Shown here piece after piece: positions 1-8,253 of a DNA stretch of 64,000 nt (its first letter is position 1; each line of letters begins with the position of its first letter). The position numbers and the translations under genes are program-made. This stretch comes from Pseudomonas solani. Its GTDB lineage: Bacteria; Pseudomonadota; Gammaproteobacteria; Pseudomonadales; Pseudomonadaceae. The DNA lies in contig NZ_AP023081.1 of NCBI RefSeq assembly GCF_026072635.1, forward strand, positions 5,514,501 to 5,578,500, given 5' to 3'. The notes under the pieces were generated by a model. It was not told where the DNA came from. It saw nothing but the letters and a program-made list of their open reading frames with translations, and searched no databases.

Positions 1-879
1 GCGCGGCTCGACGCCGGCGCAGGCCATGGCGACCACGCGGGCGCGGGGTTTCAGGCCGAAGCGGCGGGCGGCATCGGTGCTGGCCAGCAGCAGGGCGCAG
101 GCGCCGTCGTTGACCCCGGAGGCGTTGCCGGCGGTGACGCTGCCGCCCTCGCGGAAGGGCGTGCCGAGGCGCGCCAGCTGCTCCAGGGTGGTGTCGCCGC
201 GCGGGTGCTCGTCCTGTTCGACCCACTTCGACGGCCCCTTGCGCTGGGCAATCTCCACCGGAACGATTTCCTTCGCCAGGCGGCCATTGGCCTGGGCGGC
301 GACGGCCTTGAGCTGGCTGCGCAGGGCGAAGGCGTCCTGGTCGGCGCGGCTGATGCCGAACTGCTCGGCGACGTTCTCCGCCGTCTCGGGCATGGAGTCG
401 ATGCCGTACTGGCGCTTCATCAGACCGTTGACGAAGCGCCAGCCGATGGTGGTGTCGAACAGTTCCGCGCTGCGGCCGAAGGCCTGCTCGGACTTGCCCA
501 TCACGAAGGGCGCACGGGACATGGATTCCACGCCGCCGGCCAGCATCAACCCGGCCTCGCCGCAGCGCAGGGCGCGGGCGGCGCTGCCGATGGCGTCCAG
601 CCCCGAGCCGCACAGGCGGTTGAGGGTGGTGCCGGGCACGGTGACCGGCAGGCCGGCGAGCAGGGCGGCCATGCGCGCGACGTTGCGGTTGTCTTCGCCG
701 GCCTGGTTGGCGCAGCCGTAGATCACGTCGTCGATGGCGCCCCAGTCCAGCTCGGGGTGACGCTGCATCAGGGCGCGGATCGGCACCGCGCCGAGGTCGT
801 CGGCGCGAACGGAGGACAGGGCGCCGGCGTAGCGCCCGATGGGCGTGCGTACGGCGTCGATGATCAGGGCGTCATTCAT
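1..879 (-). CDS. pcaF: 3-oxoadipyl-CoA thiolase, partial (C-terminus outside window)
   Basis: Thiolase that cleaves 3-oxoadipyl-CoA to succinyl-CoA and acetyl-CoA, the last step of phenylacetate degradation. About 293 N-terminal residues are present of roughly 400 usual for the family; the gene runs off the left edge. It starts MNDALIIDAVRTPIGRYAG, typical of this class. The nucleophilic cysteine is in NRLCGSGLDAI (about residue 90). The ATG at 879 overlaps the paaI stop codon, so the two are translationally coupled. This gene is also called paaE or paaJ. Family is certain; the choice between the phenylacetate and protocatechuate branch rests on context. Confidence 0.9.
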   Translation of the reverse strand, partial: MNDALIIDAVRTPIGRYAGALSSVRADDLGAVPIRALMQRHPELDWGAIDDVIYGCANQAGEDNRNVARMAALLAGLPVTVPGTTLNRLCGSGLDAIGSAARALRCGEAGLMLAGGVESMSRAPFVMGKSEQAFGRSAELFDTTIGWRFVNGLMKRQYGIDSMPETAENVAEQFGISRADQDAFALRSQLKAVAAQANGRLAKEIVPVEIAQRKGPSKWVEQDEHPRGDTTLEQLARLGTPFREGGSVTAGNASGVNDGACALLLASTDAARRFGLKPRARVVAMACAGVEPR

Positions 880-1321
880 GCAGGGATTCCTCGTCGAGCA
901 GGGTGCCGCGCACCTTGTAGGACTTGCCGTGGAACAGGGCGATCAGCTGCCCGTTCTGGTTCTCGATGCGCACGTCGTAGTTGCCGGTGCGGCCGCTGCG
1001 GCTCTGTTCGGTGGCCTGGGCGGTGAGGGTGTCCCCCAGGTGCGCCGGGGCCACGTAGTCGATGCTGCAGCCGATGGCCACGGTGACTTCGTTGTAGGTG
1101 TTGCAGGCGAAGGCGAAGGCCGAGTCGGCCAGGGCGAACAGATGGCCGCCGTGGCAGGTGCCGACGCCCTGCAGCATGTCGGCGCGCACGCTCATGCCGA
1201 CCCGCGCGGCGCCGGGCGCCACCGAGAGCAGGCGCATGCCCATGGCCTGGCTGGCGGCGTCGCGTTCGTACAGGGTGCTGGCGCAGGCTTCGGCCAGCGA
1301 CAGGGCTTCACGGTTGGTCAT
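872..1321 (-). CDS. paaI: Phenylacetate pathway hotdog thioesterase PaaI
   Basis: Hotdog-fold acyl-CoA thioesterase (149 aa), thought to release CoA from stalled ring-hydroxylated phenylacetyl-CoA intermediates. The segment with GVGTCHGGHLFALADSAFAF carries the HGG and D residues typical of the PaaI active site. The start at 1321 (MTNREALSLAEACA) is chosen because the family begins there; a longer frame to 1387 reads an unrelated leader inside paaH. The gene overlaps the end of paaH by 14 bases and the start of the thiolase gene by 8, consistent with one leftward operon. Some Pseudomonas literature calls it paaD. Confidence 0.92.
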   Translation of the reverse strand: MTNREALSLAEACASTLYERDAASQAMGMRLLSVAPGAARVGMSVRADMLQGVGTCHGGHLFALADSAFAFACNTYNEVTVAIGCSIDYVAPAHLGDTLTAQATEQSRSGRTGNYDVRIENQNGQLIALFHGKSYKVRGTLLDEESLHE

Positions 1322-2831
1322 GCAGCGTCCTCCCTTCGGCCACCCGGCGGCGCAGGGCCAGCGAGGGGCGGTAGCGCGGCTCGCCATAGGCGGCCTGCAG
1401 GTTGTCCAGGGTGCGCAGCACCTGCGGCAGGCCGATGGCGTCGGCCCAGGCCAGCGGGCCGCGCGGGTAATTGACCCCGGCGCACATGGCCAGGTCGATG
1501 TCGGCGGCGCTGGCGACCCCGTGGAGCAGGGCGTCGGCGCCTTCGTTGGCGAGCATGGCCACGGTGCGCAGCACGGCGAGGCCGGGGACGTCGGCCAGCG
1601 GGCTGGCGGCGATGCCGGCGCGGGCGAGCAGGGCGACCGCCGCGTCGATGGCGGCCTGGGTGGTGCCTGCCGCCCAACTGATGCCGAGGCGTTCGGCGCG
1701 GCCGTAGTCGAGGGCCAGGTCCAGCAGCACCAGGTTGTCGAGGCCGTCCTCGCGGGCGCGCTGGGCGGCCAGGCGGCCGTCGCTCAGCGCCAGGGTGGCG
1801 TCGCCGACCCGCAGCAGCCCGGCGCCGTCACGGCGGGTGACCCGCACGCCGGCGCTTTCCAGGCGCTGCACCAGCGGGGCTGCGACACCGAGGTCGCCTT
1901 CGATGGCGCAGGCGTCCACGGTGGCGGTGCTGGCGAGCGTCGCCGCCTGTGGGCGCTCGGCGCCTTCGGCGTAGTCGTAGAAGCCCCGGCCGCTCTTGCG
2001 CCCAAGGCGGCCGGCTTCCACCAGCTCCTTCTGGATCAGCGAGGGCTGGAAGCGGAAGTCGCCGTAGTAGGCGTCGAACACCGAGCAGGTGACGGCGTAG
2101 TTGACGTCATGGCCGATCAGGTCGGTGAGTTCGAAGGCGCCCATGCGGAAGCCGCCGGCCTCGCGCAGCAAGGCGTCCAGGGTGGCGCAGTCGGCGGCAC
2201 CCTCCTGCAGCAGGCGCAGGCTTTCGGCATAGAAGGGGCGCGCCACGCGGTTGACGATGAAGCCAGGGGTGGAGCGCGCGTGCACCGGCTGCTTGCCCCA
2301 GGCGCGGGCGGTTGCGAACAGGCGGGCGGCCAGGGGCGGGTCGCTGGCGAGGCCGGAGACGACCTCCACCAGCGCCATCAGCGGCGCGGGGTTGAAGAAG
2401 TGCATGCCGAGCACGCGGCCCGGGTGCTGCAGGCCGGCGGCGAGGCTGGTGATGGACAGCGACGAGGTGTTGCTGGCGAGGATGCAGTCGGGGGCGCACA
2501 GGGCTTCCAGGCGCTGCAGCAGCTCGCGCTTGATCTCCAGCTTTTCGACGATCGCCTCGATCACCAGGCCGGCGTCGGCCAGTTCTTCCAGCGCATCGGC
2601 CGGGTGCAGGCGGGCGAGGGTGGCGGCCTGGGCGTCGGCCTCCAGCTTGCCTTTCTCCACCAGGCGGGCGAGCTGCCGGTCGATACCGGCGATGGCCTGG
2701 GCCGCGGCACCGGGGCGGGTGTCGTACAGGCGCACCGGGTGCCCGGCCTGGGCGGCGACCTGGGCGATGCCGGCGCCCATGGCGCCCGCGCCGATCACGG
2801 CCACCGGGGTTTCTCTGTTCAGGGCGTGCAT
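1308..2831 (-). CDS. paaH: 3-hydroxyadipyl-CoA dehydrogenase PaaH
   Basis: NAD-dependent 3-hydroxyacyl-CoA dehydrogenase (507 aa) that oxidises 3-hydroxyadipyl-CoA to 3-oxoadipyl-CoA. The Rossmann motif VIGAGAMGAGIAQVAAQAG lies near the N-terminus, followed by ILASNTSSLSIT and the catalytic region GMHFFNPAPLMALVEVV, whose His is part of the dyad. Two 3HCDH C-terminal domains follow, the second starting near LGISWAAG, as usual for about 500-aa PaaH. The start at 2831 (MHALNRETPVAVIGAG) places the Rossmann fold at the N-terminus; an upstream in-frame ATG at 2882 lies within paaG. Only 4 bases separate it from paaG. Confidence 0.95.
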   Translation of the reverse strand: MHALNRETPVAVIGAGAMGAGIAQVAAQAGHPVRLYDTRPGAAAQAIAGIDRQLARLVEKGKLEADAQAATLARLHPADALEELADAGLVIEAIVEKLEIKRELLQRLEALCAPDCILASNTSSLSITSLAAGLQHPGRVLGMHFFNPAPLMALVEVVSGLASDPPLAARLFATARAWGKQPVHARSTPGFIVNRVARPFYAESLRLLQEGAADCATLDALLREAGGFRMGAFELTDLIGHDVNYAVTCSVFDAYYGDFRFQPSLIQKELVEAGRLGRKSGRGFYDYAEGAERPQAATLASTATVDACAIEGDLGVAAPLVQRLESAGVRVTRRDGAGLLRVGDATLALSDGRLAAQRAREDGLDNLVLLDLALDYGRAERLGISWAAGTTQAAIDAAVALLARAGIAASPLADVPGLAVLRTVAMLANEGADALLHGVASAADIDLAMCAGVNYPRGPLAWADAIGLPQVLRTLDNLQAAYGEPRYRPSLALRRRVAEGRTLHDQP

Positions 2832-2835
2832 GGGC

Positions 2836-3627
2836 TCAGCGTCCTTTGAAGCTCGGGGTGCGTTTCTCCATGAAGGCGCCAACGCCTTCGCGGTAGTCCT
2901 CGCTGCGGCCGGCGAGGCGCTGCAGGTCGCGCTCCAGCTCCAGCTGCTGGTCTAAGCCGTTGTCCAGGCTGGCGTTGAGGGCGCGCTTGATCAGGGCCAG
3001 GCCGTAGGTGGGCTGGGTGGCCAGGTGGCGCGCCAGCTTCAGGGCCTCGTCGCGCAGCTCGGCGTCGTCCACCACGCGGTGGATCAGCCCCCATTGCTCG
3101 GCCTGTTCGGCGCTCAGCCGCTCGCCCAGCAGGGCCAGGGCCTTGGCGCGGGCCATGCCGACCAGGCGCGGCAGGCTCCAGGTGCCGCCGGAGTCGGGCA
3201 CCAGGCCGATCTTGCAGAAGGCCTGGATGAAGCTCGCGGAACGCGCCGCCAGCACCAGGTCGCAGGCCAGCGGGATGTTGGCGCCGGCACCGGCGGCCAC
3301 GCCGTTGACCGCGCAGATCACCGGCAGCGGCAGGTCGCGCAGGGCGCGGATCAGCGGGTTGTAGAAGCGCTCGATGGACAGCCCCAGGTCGGGCATTTCG
3401 GCGCCCGGCGCGACGTTGCGGTCGGCCAGGTCCTGCCCGGCGCAGAAGCCGCGGCCCTCGCCGGTGAGCAGCAGTACGCGCACCTCCGGGTCCTGGCGCA
3501 CGCGCTTGAGGGCCTCGCGGACCTCGCCGTGCATGGCGGCGTTGAAGCTGTTGAGCTGTTCAGGGCGGTTGAGGCTGAGGGTGGCGACCCCGGCCTCGAT
3601 GGAAAACAGGATGTGCTCGAAATTCAT
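2836..3627 (-). CDS. paaG: Ring-1,2-epoxyphenylacetyl-CoA isomerase PaaG
   Basis: Crotonase-family enzyme (263 aa) that isomerises ring-1,2-epoxyphenylacetyl-CoA to the oxepin and later shifts a double bond in the beta-oxidation-like part of the pathway. It shows crotonase features: LNRPEQLNSFNAAM, the oxyanion-hole segment GRGFCAGQDLAD, and AGAGANIPLACDLVLAA followed by GLVPDSGGTW; the Asp of PDSGG is the usual catalytic acid of PaaG. It sits between paaF (38-base gap) and paaH in the leftward operon. The distinction from PaaF rests on the DSGG motif and gene order. Confidence 0.93.
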   Translation of the reverse strand: MNFEHILFSIEAGVATLSLNRPEQLNSFNAAMHGEVREALKRVRQDPEVRVLLLTGEGRGFCAGQDLADRNVAPGAEMPDLGLSIERFYNPLIRALRDLPLPVICAVNGVAAGAGANIPLACDLVLAARSASFIQAFCKIGLVPDSGGTWSLPRLVGMARAKALALLGERLSAEQAEQWGLIHRVVDDAELRDEALKLARHLATQPTYGLALIKRALNASLDNGLDQQLELERDLQRLAGRSEDYREGVGAFMEKRTPSFKGR

Positions 3628-3665
3628 GGCGTGCGCTCTATGGAGTCGAGTTGTGGGCGGCCGGG

Positions 3666-4439
3666 TCAGCGGCCGGTGAATTCGGGGGTGCGTTTCTCGC
3701 GGAAGGCGGCGAGGCCTTCTTTGCGGTCACGGGTGCCGGCCAGCAGGGTGAAGGCGTGGCGCTCGAAGCGCAGGCCGCTGGCGAGGTCGGTGTCCTGCGC
3801 CTTGAGCAGCGCCTCCTTGGCCAGGCGCAGGGCCAGGGGTGCCTTGCCGGCGATGACGCGGGCGATGGCCAGGGCGCGCTCGACGGTGAACTCCGGCTGG
3901 GTCACTTCGCTGACCAGGCCGGCGCGCAGGGCGTGGCGGGCGTCGATGGCCTCGCCGCTGAGCACCATCTGCATGGCCAGGGACTTGCCCACGGCGCGCA
4001 GCAGACGCTGGGTGCCTCCGGCGCCGGGCATGATGCCGAGGTTGATTTCCGGCTGGCCGAAGCGGGCGTCCTCGCCGGCGATGAGGATGTCGGCGTGCAT
4101 GGCCAGTTCGCAGCCGCCGCCGAGGGCGAAGCCGTTGACTGCGGCGATCAGGGGTTTGGGGAAGCGGGTGATGCGCTGCCAGTGGGCCTGGCGCGGGTCG
4201 TCGAGGATGCCTACCAGGTCGCGCTCGGCCATCTCGTTGATGTCGGCGCCAGCGGCGAAGGCCTTGCGGCTGCCGGTGATCACCACCACGCGGGTCTGCG
4301 GGTCGCGTTCCGCATCGTCCAGTTCCTGGGCCAGTTCGCCCAGCAGCCGGGTGTTCAGGGCGTTGAGCGCCTCCGGGCGCTGCAGGGTGATCAGGCGCAC
4401 GCCCCGGTCGGGGGGCAGGACGGCAAGAGTCTCGGGCAT
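3666..4439 (-). CDS. paaF: 2,3-dehydroadipyl-CoA hydratase PaaF
   Basis: Enoyl-CoA hydratase of the crotonase superfamily (257 aa), hydrating 2,3-dehydroadipyl-CoA to 3-hydroxyadipyl-CoA. Motifs are LQRPEALNALNTRLL, KAFAAGADINEM, GFALGGGCELAMHADILIA and PEINLGIMPGAGGTQRL; the two glutamates in GGGCELAM and FGQPEINLG are those of genuine hydratases. It is the first gene of the leftward paaF-G-H-I-pcaF set and faces a roughly 420-base divergent promoter region shared with paaY. Confidence 0.94.
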   Translation of the reverse strand: MPETLAVLPPDRGVRLITLQRPEALNALNTRLLGELAQELDDAERDPQTRVVVITGSRKAFAAGADINEMAERDLVGILDDPRQAHWQRITRFPKPLIAAVNGFALGGGCELAMHADILIAGEDARFGQPEINLGIMPGAGGTQRLLRAVGKSLAMQMVLSGEAIDARHALRAGLVSEVTQPEFTVERALAIARVIAGKAPLALRLAKEALLKAQDTDLASGLRFERHAFTLLAGTRDRKEGLAAFREKRTPEFTGR

Positions 4440-4859
4440 GGAGCGGGCCCTCAGGGTGCACGCGCGGCATCTGGGCCGGGCTTTGTTGTTGGATTGCCAG
4501 GCGTTCGTCCATTGGGCGGGCTGGCGTTTTTCCGGAGTATACGCATGAAGCGATACAAAACAATAAGTATTGAATCGTATTTATGTGTCTCTAATGAGGT
4601 GTCTTTCCATGCTTCGATGGATATCCGGGTGCTGGCCTGCTGCCCTTTCCCGGGAGGTTTATCCAGTATTCATGCGGATTTCGCGAGGCGGGCGTGGGCC
4701 TCGCACCAACCGATACGCGATTACCTGCTTTATCCGATAAAAATGATGTGATACAAGTTGCGTCATCCGTCGCATCGCTTTCCGTTGCGGCATCGCCCTG
4801 CGAGGACCGACCATGAGCCGCCTTTTCCCTCTACAGCCCGTCGCGCGGGGTGTCGAGCC
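4440..4859. promoter_or_regulatory. Divergent paaF / paaY promoter region with possible PaaX sites
   Basis: A 420-base non-coding stretch, AT-rich in its middle, between the divergent paaF and paaY starts. Two related 15-mers lie in direct orientation 25 bases apart: TGAAGCGATACAAAA (4546-4560) and TGAATCGTATTTATG (4571-4585). Their core resembles the TGATTCGYG core published for enterobacterial PaaX operators. Since paaX is encoded next door, PaaX repression relieved by phenylacetyl-CoA is the expected regulation. The assignment of the actual operator is inference. Confidence 0.45.
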
Positions 4860-5456
4860 ATGACCTGCTACAGCCTCGACGGCCTGGTTCCGGTGGTGGA
4901 CCCGAGCGCCTACGTGCACCCTTCGGCGGTTTTGATCGGCGACGTGATCATCGGCCCCAACTGCTATGTGGGCCCACTGGCCAGCCTGCGTGGCGACTTC
5001 GGGCGAATCGTCCTGGAGGAGGGCGCCAACATCCAGGACACCTGCGTGATGCACGGCTTCCCGGAAAGCGACACGGTGGTGGAGCGCAACGGCCATATAG
5101 GCCATGGCGCGGTGCTGCACGGTTGCCGCATCGGCGAGGACGCCCTGGTGGGAATGAATGCGGTGGTGATGGATGGCGCCCTGATCGGCGCCCGTTCGTT
5201 CGTTTCCGCCGCCGCCTTCGTCAAGGCGCGCTTCGAGTGCCCGGAGCAGTCCCTGGTCATGGGCGCGCCGGCGCAGGTGAAGCGCCGCCTCAGCGACGAG
5301 GAGGTGGCCTGGAAACAGCGCGGCACCCAGGAGTACCAGGCGCTGGCGCGGCGCTGCATGGCGAGCATGGTGGCCTGCGAGCCGCTGGCGGCGGTGGAGG
5401 CCGATCGCCCACGCAACCGCGTCGACGGCCTGCGTCCCAAGGGGGAATCGGCATGA
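4860..5456 (+). CDS. paaY: Phenylacetate pathway hexapeptide-repeat protein PaaY
   Basis: Left-handed beta-helix protein of the gamma-carbonic-anhydrase type (198 aa); PaaY has been described as a thioesterase that helps clear inhibitory CoA adducts. The start at 4860 (MTCYSLDGLVPVVDPSAYVH) matches the family; upstream codons in frame are not PaaY-like. Hexapeptide turns run from VLIGDVIIGPNCYVGPLAS to SFVSAAAFVKA, with metal-type histidines in IQDTCVMHGF and NGHIGHGAVLHG. The C-terminal region contains EEVAWKQRGTQEYQALARRC. It precedes paaX by 67 bases in the same direction. Confidence 0.93.
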   Translation: MTCYSLDGLVPVVDPSAYVHPSAVLIGDVIIGPNCYVGPLASLRGDFGRIVLEEGANIQDTCVMHGFPESDTVVERNGHIGHGAVLHGCRIGEDALVGMNAVVMDGALIGARSFVSAAAFVKARFECPEQSLVMGAPAQVKRRLSDEEVAWKQRGTQEYQALARRCMASMVACEPLAAVEADRPRNRVDGLRPKGESA

Positions 5457-5523
5457 GTGCGACTGTGGTCAGCGCGCCGATGCGGCGGGTATATTCGGCA
5501 ACTTTCCAGCGCCCGGTTCGCCC

Positions 5524-6447
5524 ATGACGTCCCTCGCTCCCCTGCAGCACCTCATCACCCGCTTCCAGGAGCAGACGCCGCTGCGCGCCAGCTCGCTGAT
5601 CATCACCCTCTATGGCGATGCCATCGAGCCCCATGGCGGCACCGTGTGGCTGGGCAGCCTGATCCAGCTGCTGGAGCCCATCGGCGTCAACGAGCGGCTG
5701 ATCCGCACTTCGATCTTCCGCCTGACCAAGGAAGGCTGGCTCACCGCCGAGAAGGTCGGCCGGCGCAGCTACTACAGCCTCACCGGCACCGGGCGGCGGC
5801 GTTTCGAGAAGGCCTTCAAGCGCGTGTACAGCTCCAGCCTGCCGGCCTGGGACGGCTCCTGGTGCCTGGTGATGCTCTCGCAGCTGCCCCAGGAAAAGCG
5901 CAAACAGGTGCGCGAGGAGCTGGAGTGGCAAGGTTTTGGTGCGATTTCCCCCATCGTGCTGGCCTGCCCGCGCTGTGACCGCATGGACGTGAACGCCACC
6001 CTGCAGGACCTCGACGCCCTGGAGGAAACCATCGTCTTCGAGACCACCGCCCAGGACGTCCTGGCGTCCAGAGCCCTGCGCATGCAGGTTCGCGAGAGCT
6101 GGAACATCGACGAGCTGGCGACCCACTACAGCGAATTCATCCAGCTGTTCCGCCCGCTCTGGCAGGCGCTGCGGGAACAGGAGGCGCTGCAGCCGCAGGA
6201 CTGCTTCCTGGCACGAACCCTGCTCATACACGAGTACCGCAAATTGCTGCTGCGCGACCCGCAGCTGCCCGACGAGCTGTTGCCGGGCGACTGGGAGGGC
6301 CGCGCGGCGCGCCAGCTGTGCCGCAACATCTATCGCCTGGTGCAAGCCAAGGCCGAGGAATGGCTCAATGGCGCCCTGGAAACCGCCGACGGCCCGCTGC
6401 CGGATGTCGGCGAAAGTTTCTATCGGCGGTTCGGCGGGCTTAAATAG
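5524..6447 (+). CDS. paaX: Phenylacetate operon repressor PaaX
   Basis: GntR-like winged-helix repressor (307 aa) of the paa catabolic genes; phenylacetyl-CoA is the known inducer. The N-terminal half holds the wHTH (RASSLIITLYGDAIEPHGG through NERLIRTSIFRLTKEGWL), followed by GRRSYYSLTGTGRRRFEKA and the conserved WDGSWCLVML segment, and a C-terminal PaaX domain ending in GESFYRRFGG. Length and motifs fit the family throughout. It follows paaY and probably controls the divergent promoters at 4440-4859 and its own expression. Confidence 0.95.
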   Translation: MTSLAPLQHLITRFQEQTPLRASSLIITLYGDAIEPHGGTVWLGSLIQLLEPIGVNERLIRTSIFRLTKEGWLTAEKVGRRSYYSLTGTGRRRFEKAFKRVYSSSLPAWDGSWCLVMLSQLPQEKRKQVREELEWQGFGAISPIVLACPRCDRMDVNATLQDLDALEETIVFETTAQDVLASRALRMQVRESWNIDELATHYSEFIQLFRPLWQALREQEALQPQDCFLARTLLIHEYRKLLLRDPQLPDELLPGDWEGRAARQLCRNIYRLVQAKAEEWLNGALETADGPLPDVGESFYRRFGGLK

Positions 6448-6597
6448 GGCTCCTGTCTCGAAATGCCCTGGAGGGCGAAGTGCTTGGCGTGATCCGCCGG
6501 GCCGCACCGCAGGTTGCGGGATGGCACGGAGGAAGAATGAACGAAGGTCGCCTCGATGCGGCCTTGAATAACAATAAGAAAGCTAGCCAGAGGCTCC

Positions 6598-7518
6598 ATG
6601 GCCATGACTGCACGTGCACTGAGAACCGACCGCTTCGACGAATGGTTGCAGCGGATCAACCAGGTTTGCGGGCGCTTCTGCGCCAAGACCCTCGGGGAGG
6701 AATTCTCCGGGGCGGTCCGCGAATACAAATCCGGCGCGATCAAGCTCAGCTTCGTCGACGTCGCCCAGGCCCGGCTCTACCGTACCGAGCATGAGGTGGC
6801 GCAGAGCGACAGCCGACACTTCTTCGCCGCCTTCCAGCTGCAGGGCGAGTCGAACATGGAGCAGGGCGGCAACCGCGTGCGCCTGGCCCCTGGCGACATC
6901 ACCCTGATCGACTCCTCGCTGCCCAGCGATTTCACCTACGGCGCCAACTCCCGGCAGCTGTCGCTGATCCTGCCGCGCCACCTGGTGGAGCAGAACCTGC
7001 GCTACGGCAGCGTGCGCTGCGCGCAGAAGATCGCCGCCACCTCGCCCATCGCGCTGCTCACCCATCGCCTGATCCTCGAGGCCAGCCAGCACGAGTGCCT
7101 CAGCCAGCACGAGAGCGAGGCGACCCTGGAGGCGGTGGTCAGCCTGCTGCGCCCGGCCATCAGTGCCGCCGAAGGGGATGCCGATCCCCATGAGCGGGCG
7201 TTCCGCAAGACCCTGGACTTCATCGATGCGCACATCCGCTCCGAGGAGCTTTGCCCCGAGCTGCTGGCTCGCGAGGTGGGGGTTTCGGTGCGCGGCCTGT
7301 ACCGCATGTTCTCGCGCAAGGGCCTGGTGGTGGCGCAGTACATCAAGAACCGCCGGCTGGATTTCTGCGCCGAGTCCCTGCGCCTGGGCGCCGCCGAGCA
7401 CAAGCTCTCGGCCCTCGGCTACTCCTGGGGCTTCTCGGACTCCAGCTACTTCTCCACGGCCTTCAAGGCGCGCTTCGGCGTTTCCCCCGGCGAATACCGC
7501 AAGCGCTACCAGCACTGA
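6598..7518 (+). CDS. feaR: AraC-family transcriptional regulator FeaR
   Basis: AraC-type activator (306 aa). The N-terminal half matches the FeaR ligand-binding domain (QRINQVCGRFCAKTLGEEF, then APGDITLIDSSLPSDFTYG), and the C-terminus has both HTH motifs (LLAREVGVSVRGLYRMF and LGYSWGFSDSSYFSTAFK) ending in SPGEYRKRY. In Escherichia coli FeaR activates the amine oxidase and aldehyde dehydrogenase that turn phenylethylamine into phenylacetate. The position beside paa therefore makes sense, although no tynA or feaB homologue is in this window. Start may be 6598 or 6604; an AGAGG lies 5-8 bases upstream. Confidence 0.88.
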   Translation: MAMTARALRTDRFDEWLQRINQVCGRFCAKTLGEEFSGAVREYKSGAIKLSFVDVAQARLYRTEHEVAQSDSRHFFAAFQLQGESNMEQGGNRVRLAPGDITLIDSSLPSDFTYGANSRQLSLILPRHLVEQNLRYGSVRCAQKIAATSPIALLTHRLILEASQHECLSQHESEATLEAVVSLLRPAISAAEGDADPHERAFRKTLDFIDAHIRSEELCPELLAREVGVSVRGLYRMFSRKGLVVAQYIKNRRLDFCAESLRLGAAEHKLSALGYSWGFSDSSYFSTAFKARFGVSPGEYRKRYQH

Positions 7519-7539
7519 TTGGCCTGTAGGCGCGACGCT

Positions 7540-8127
7540 GTAGGGGCGAATTCATTGGCTCTGTCTGCGTTAAGTGTTGCTAGAGGATTTGAGCCCAGCT
7601 GATTGCCGAGTTTTGTTGGTACTTCTGGTTTCGCCCACCCGGGCGAGTCCCTTTTTTCAGTCGTCGGGATGCCGAACCACAAAAAAGGAACCAAAAACGC
7701 TTGCCCCATCATCCGGCCCCGGCTTCGCCGGGGTTCCCTCACTCCATCGCCGTTACTCGCTACGCTCGCCCTTCGGGCCGCACTGAAGTGCGTTCGCCGC
7801 AAGCGTCGTCTGGGGGCCGGCGCGATGGGCCATCCATGGCCTGGCGCGCCTCTCGCGGCATCCATGCCGCTCGTCCCCCGGCGCAACGACTGCGTTCGGC
7901 CTCCTGGAGGGGCGTTGGCGGCTGCCCCCACCTTTCTTCGTCCAGCGCATCACCACGTGGTGCGCACGGACTTTCGTAGGATGGGTCGGGCGGCGTTCCG
8001 CGAGCGGAGCGAAACCCATGCGGTGGAGGTGGCACAAACCCTTTGGGGCCCGGAAAGGGCCGTGCTTGAGCCCTTGCTTTAAAACCACAACAGCTAACGC
8101 AGACAGCACCAATGAATTCGCCCCTAC
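7540..8127. repeat. 588-bp element bounded by about 38-bp imperfect inverted repeats
   Basis: The left end begins GTAGGGGCGAATTCATTGG at 7540 and continues CTCTGTCTGCGTTAAG. The right end, read on the other strand, begins GTAGGGGCGAATTCATTGG at 8127 and continues TGCTGTCTGCGTTAGC. The 19 outermost bases are identical, and most of the next 20 match. No transposase is encoded. The inner right part (8052-8107, with GGCCGTGCTTGAGCCC and TTGCTTTAAAACCACAA) recurs in reverse orientation at 58891-58938. It may be a MITE-like or REP-derived composite; no target duplication was identified. Confidence 0.5.
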
Positions 8128-8199
8128 GGGTGTTCCCGGGTGGGTTGGTGTCGGGTTCCTTCGCGAATGAATTCGCTCCCACCGCCGGCATTTTCCGTG

Positions 8200-8232
8200 C
8201 AAATGAAAACGGCAGCGCCAAGGCGCTGCCGT
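8200..8232 (-). terminator. Rho-independent terminator of the lipoprotein gene
   Basis: An 11-bp perfect stem, ACGGCAGCGCC / GGCGCTGCCGT with a two-base loop (8209-8232), is followed on the minus strand by TTTTCATTT. It lies 21 bases past the stop of the 8254-8808 gene. Confidence 0.85.
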
Positions 8233-8253
8233 TGGGTGACCGTGCTTAGCGGA

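Larger units (their letters stand above)
7519..8253. other. Gene-free repeat-rich interval between feaR and a lipoprotein gene
   Basis: About 735 bases without a convincing gene. Most is the inverted-repeat-bounded element at 7540-8127. Inside it are short palindromes, a CACAAAAAAGGAACC stretch of the kind common in Pseudomonas intergenic DNA, and a GTAGGATGGGTCGG segment (7977-7990) related to repeats elsewhere in the window. 8160-8180 carries a REP-type TTCGCGAATGAATTCGCTC sequence. Open frames here lack family features and ribosome-binding sites. Confidence 0.6.

Noticed and set aside
1098..2849. Long plus-strand open frame (583 codons) opposite paaH
   Set aside because: Shadow of the high-GC coding strand; Gly/Ala/Gln-rich without domains, while the minus strand has a complete 3-hydroxyacyl-CoA dehydrogenase.
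7753..8221. Overlapping frames of about 150 codons inside the 7540-8127 element
   Set aside because: Arg/Pro/Gly-rich, mutually overlapping in several frames, without start signals; repeat DNA.
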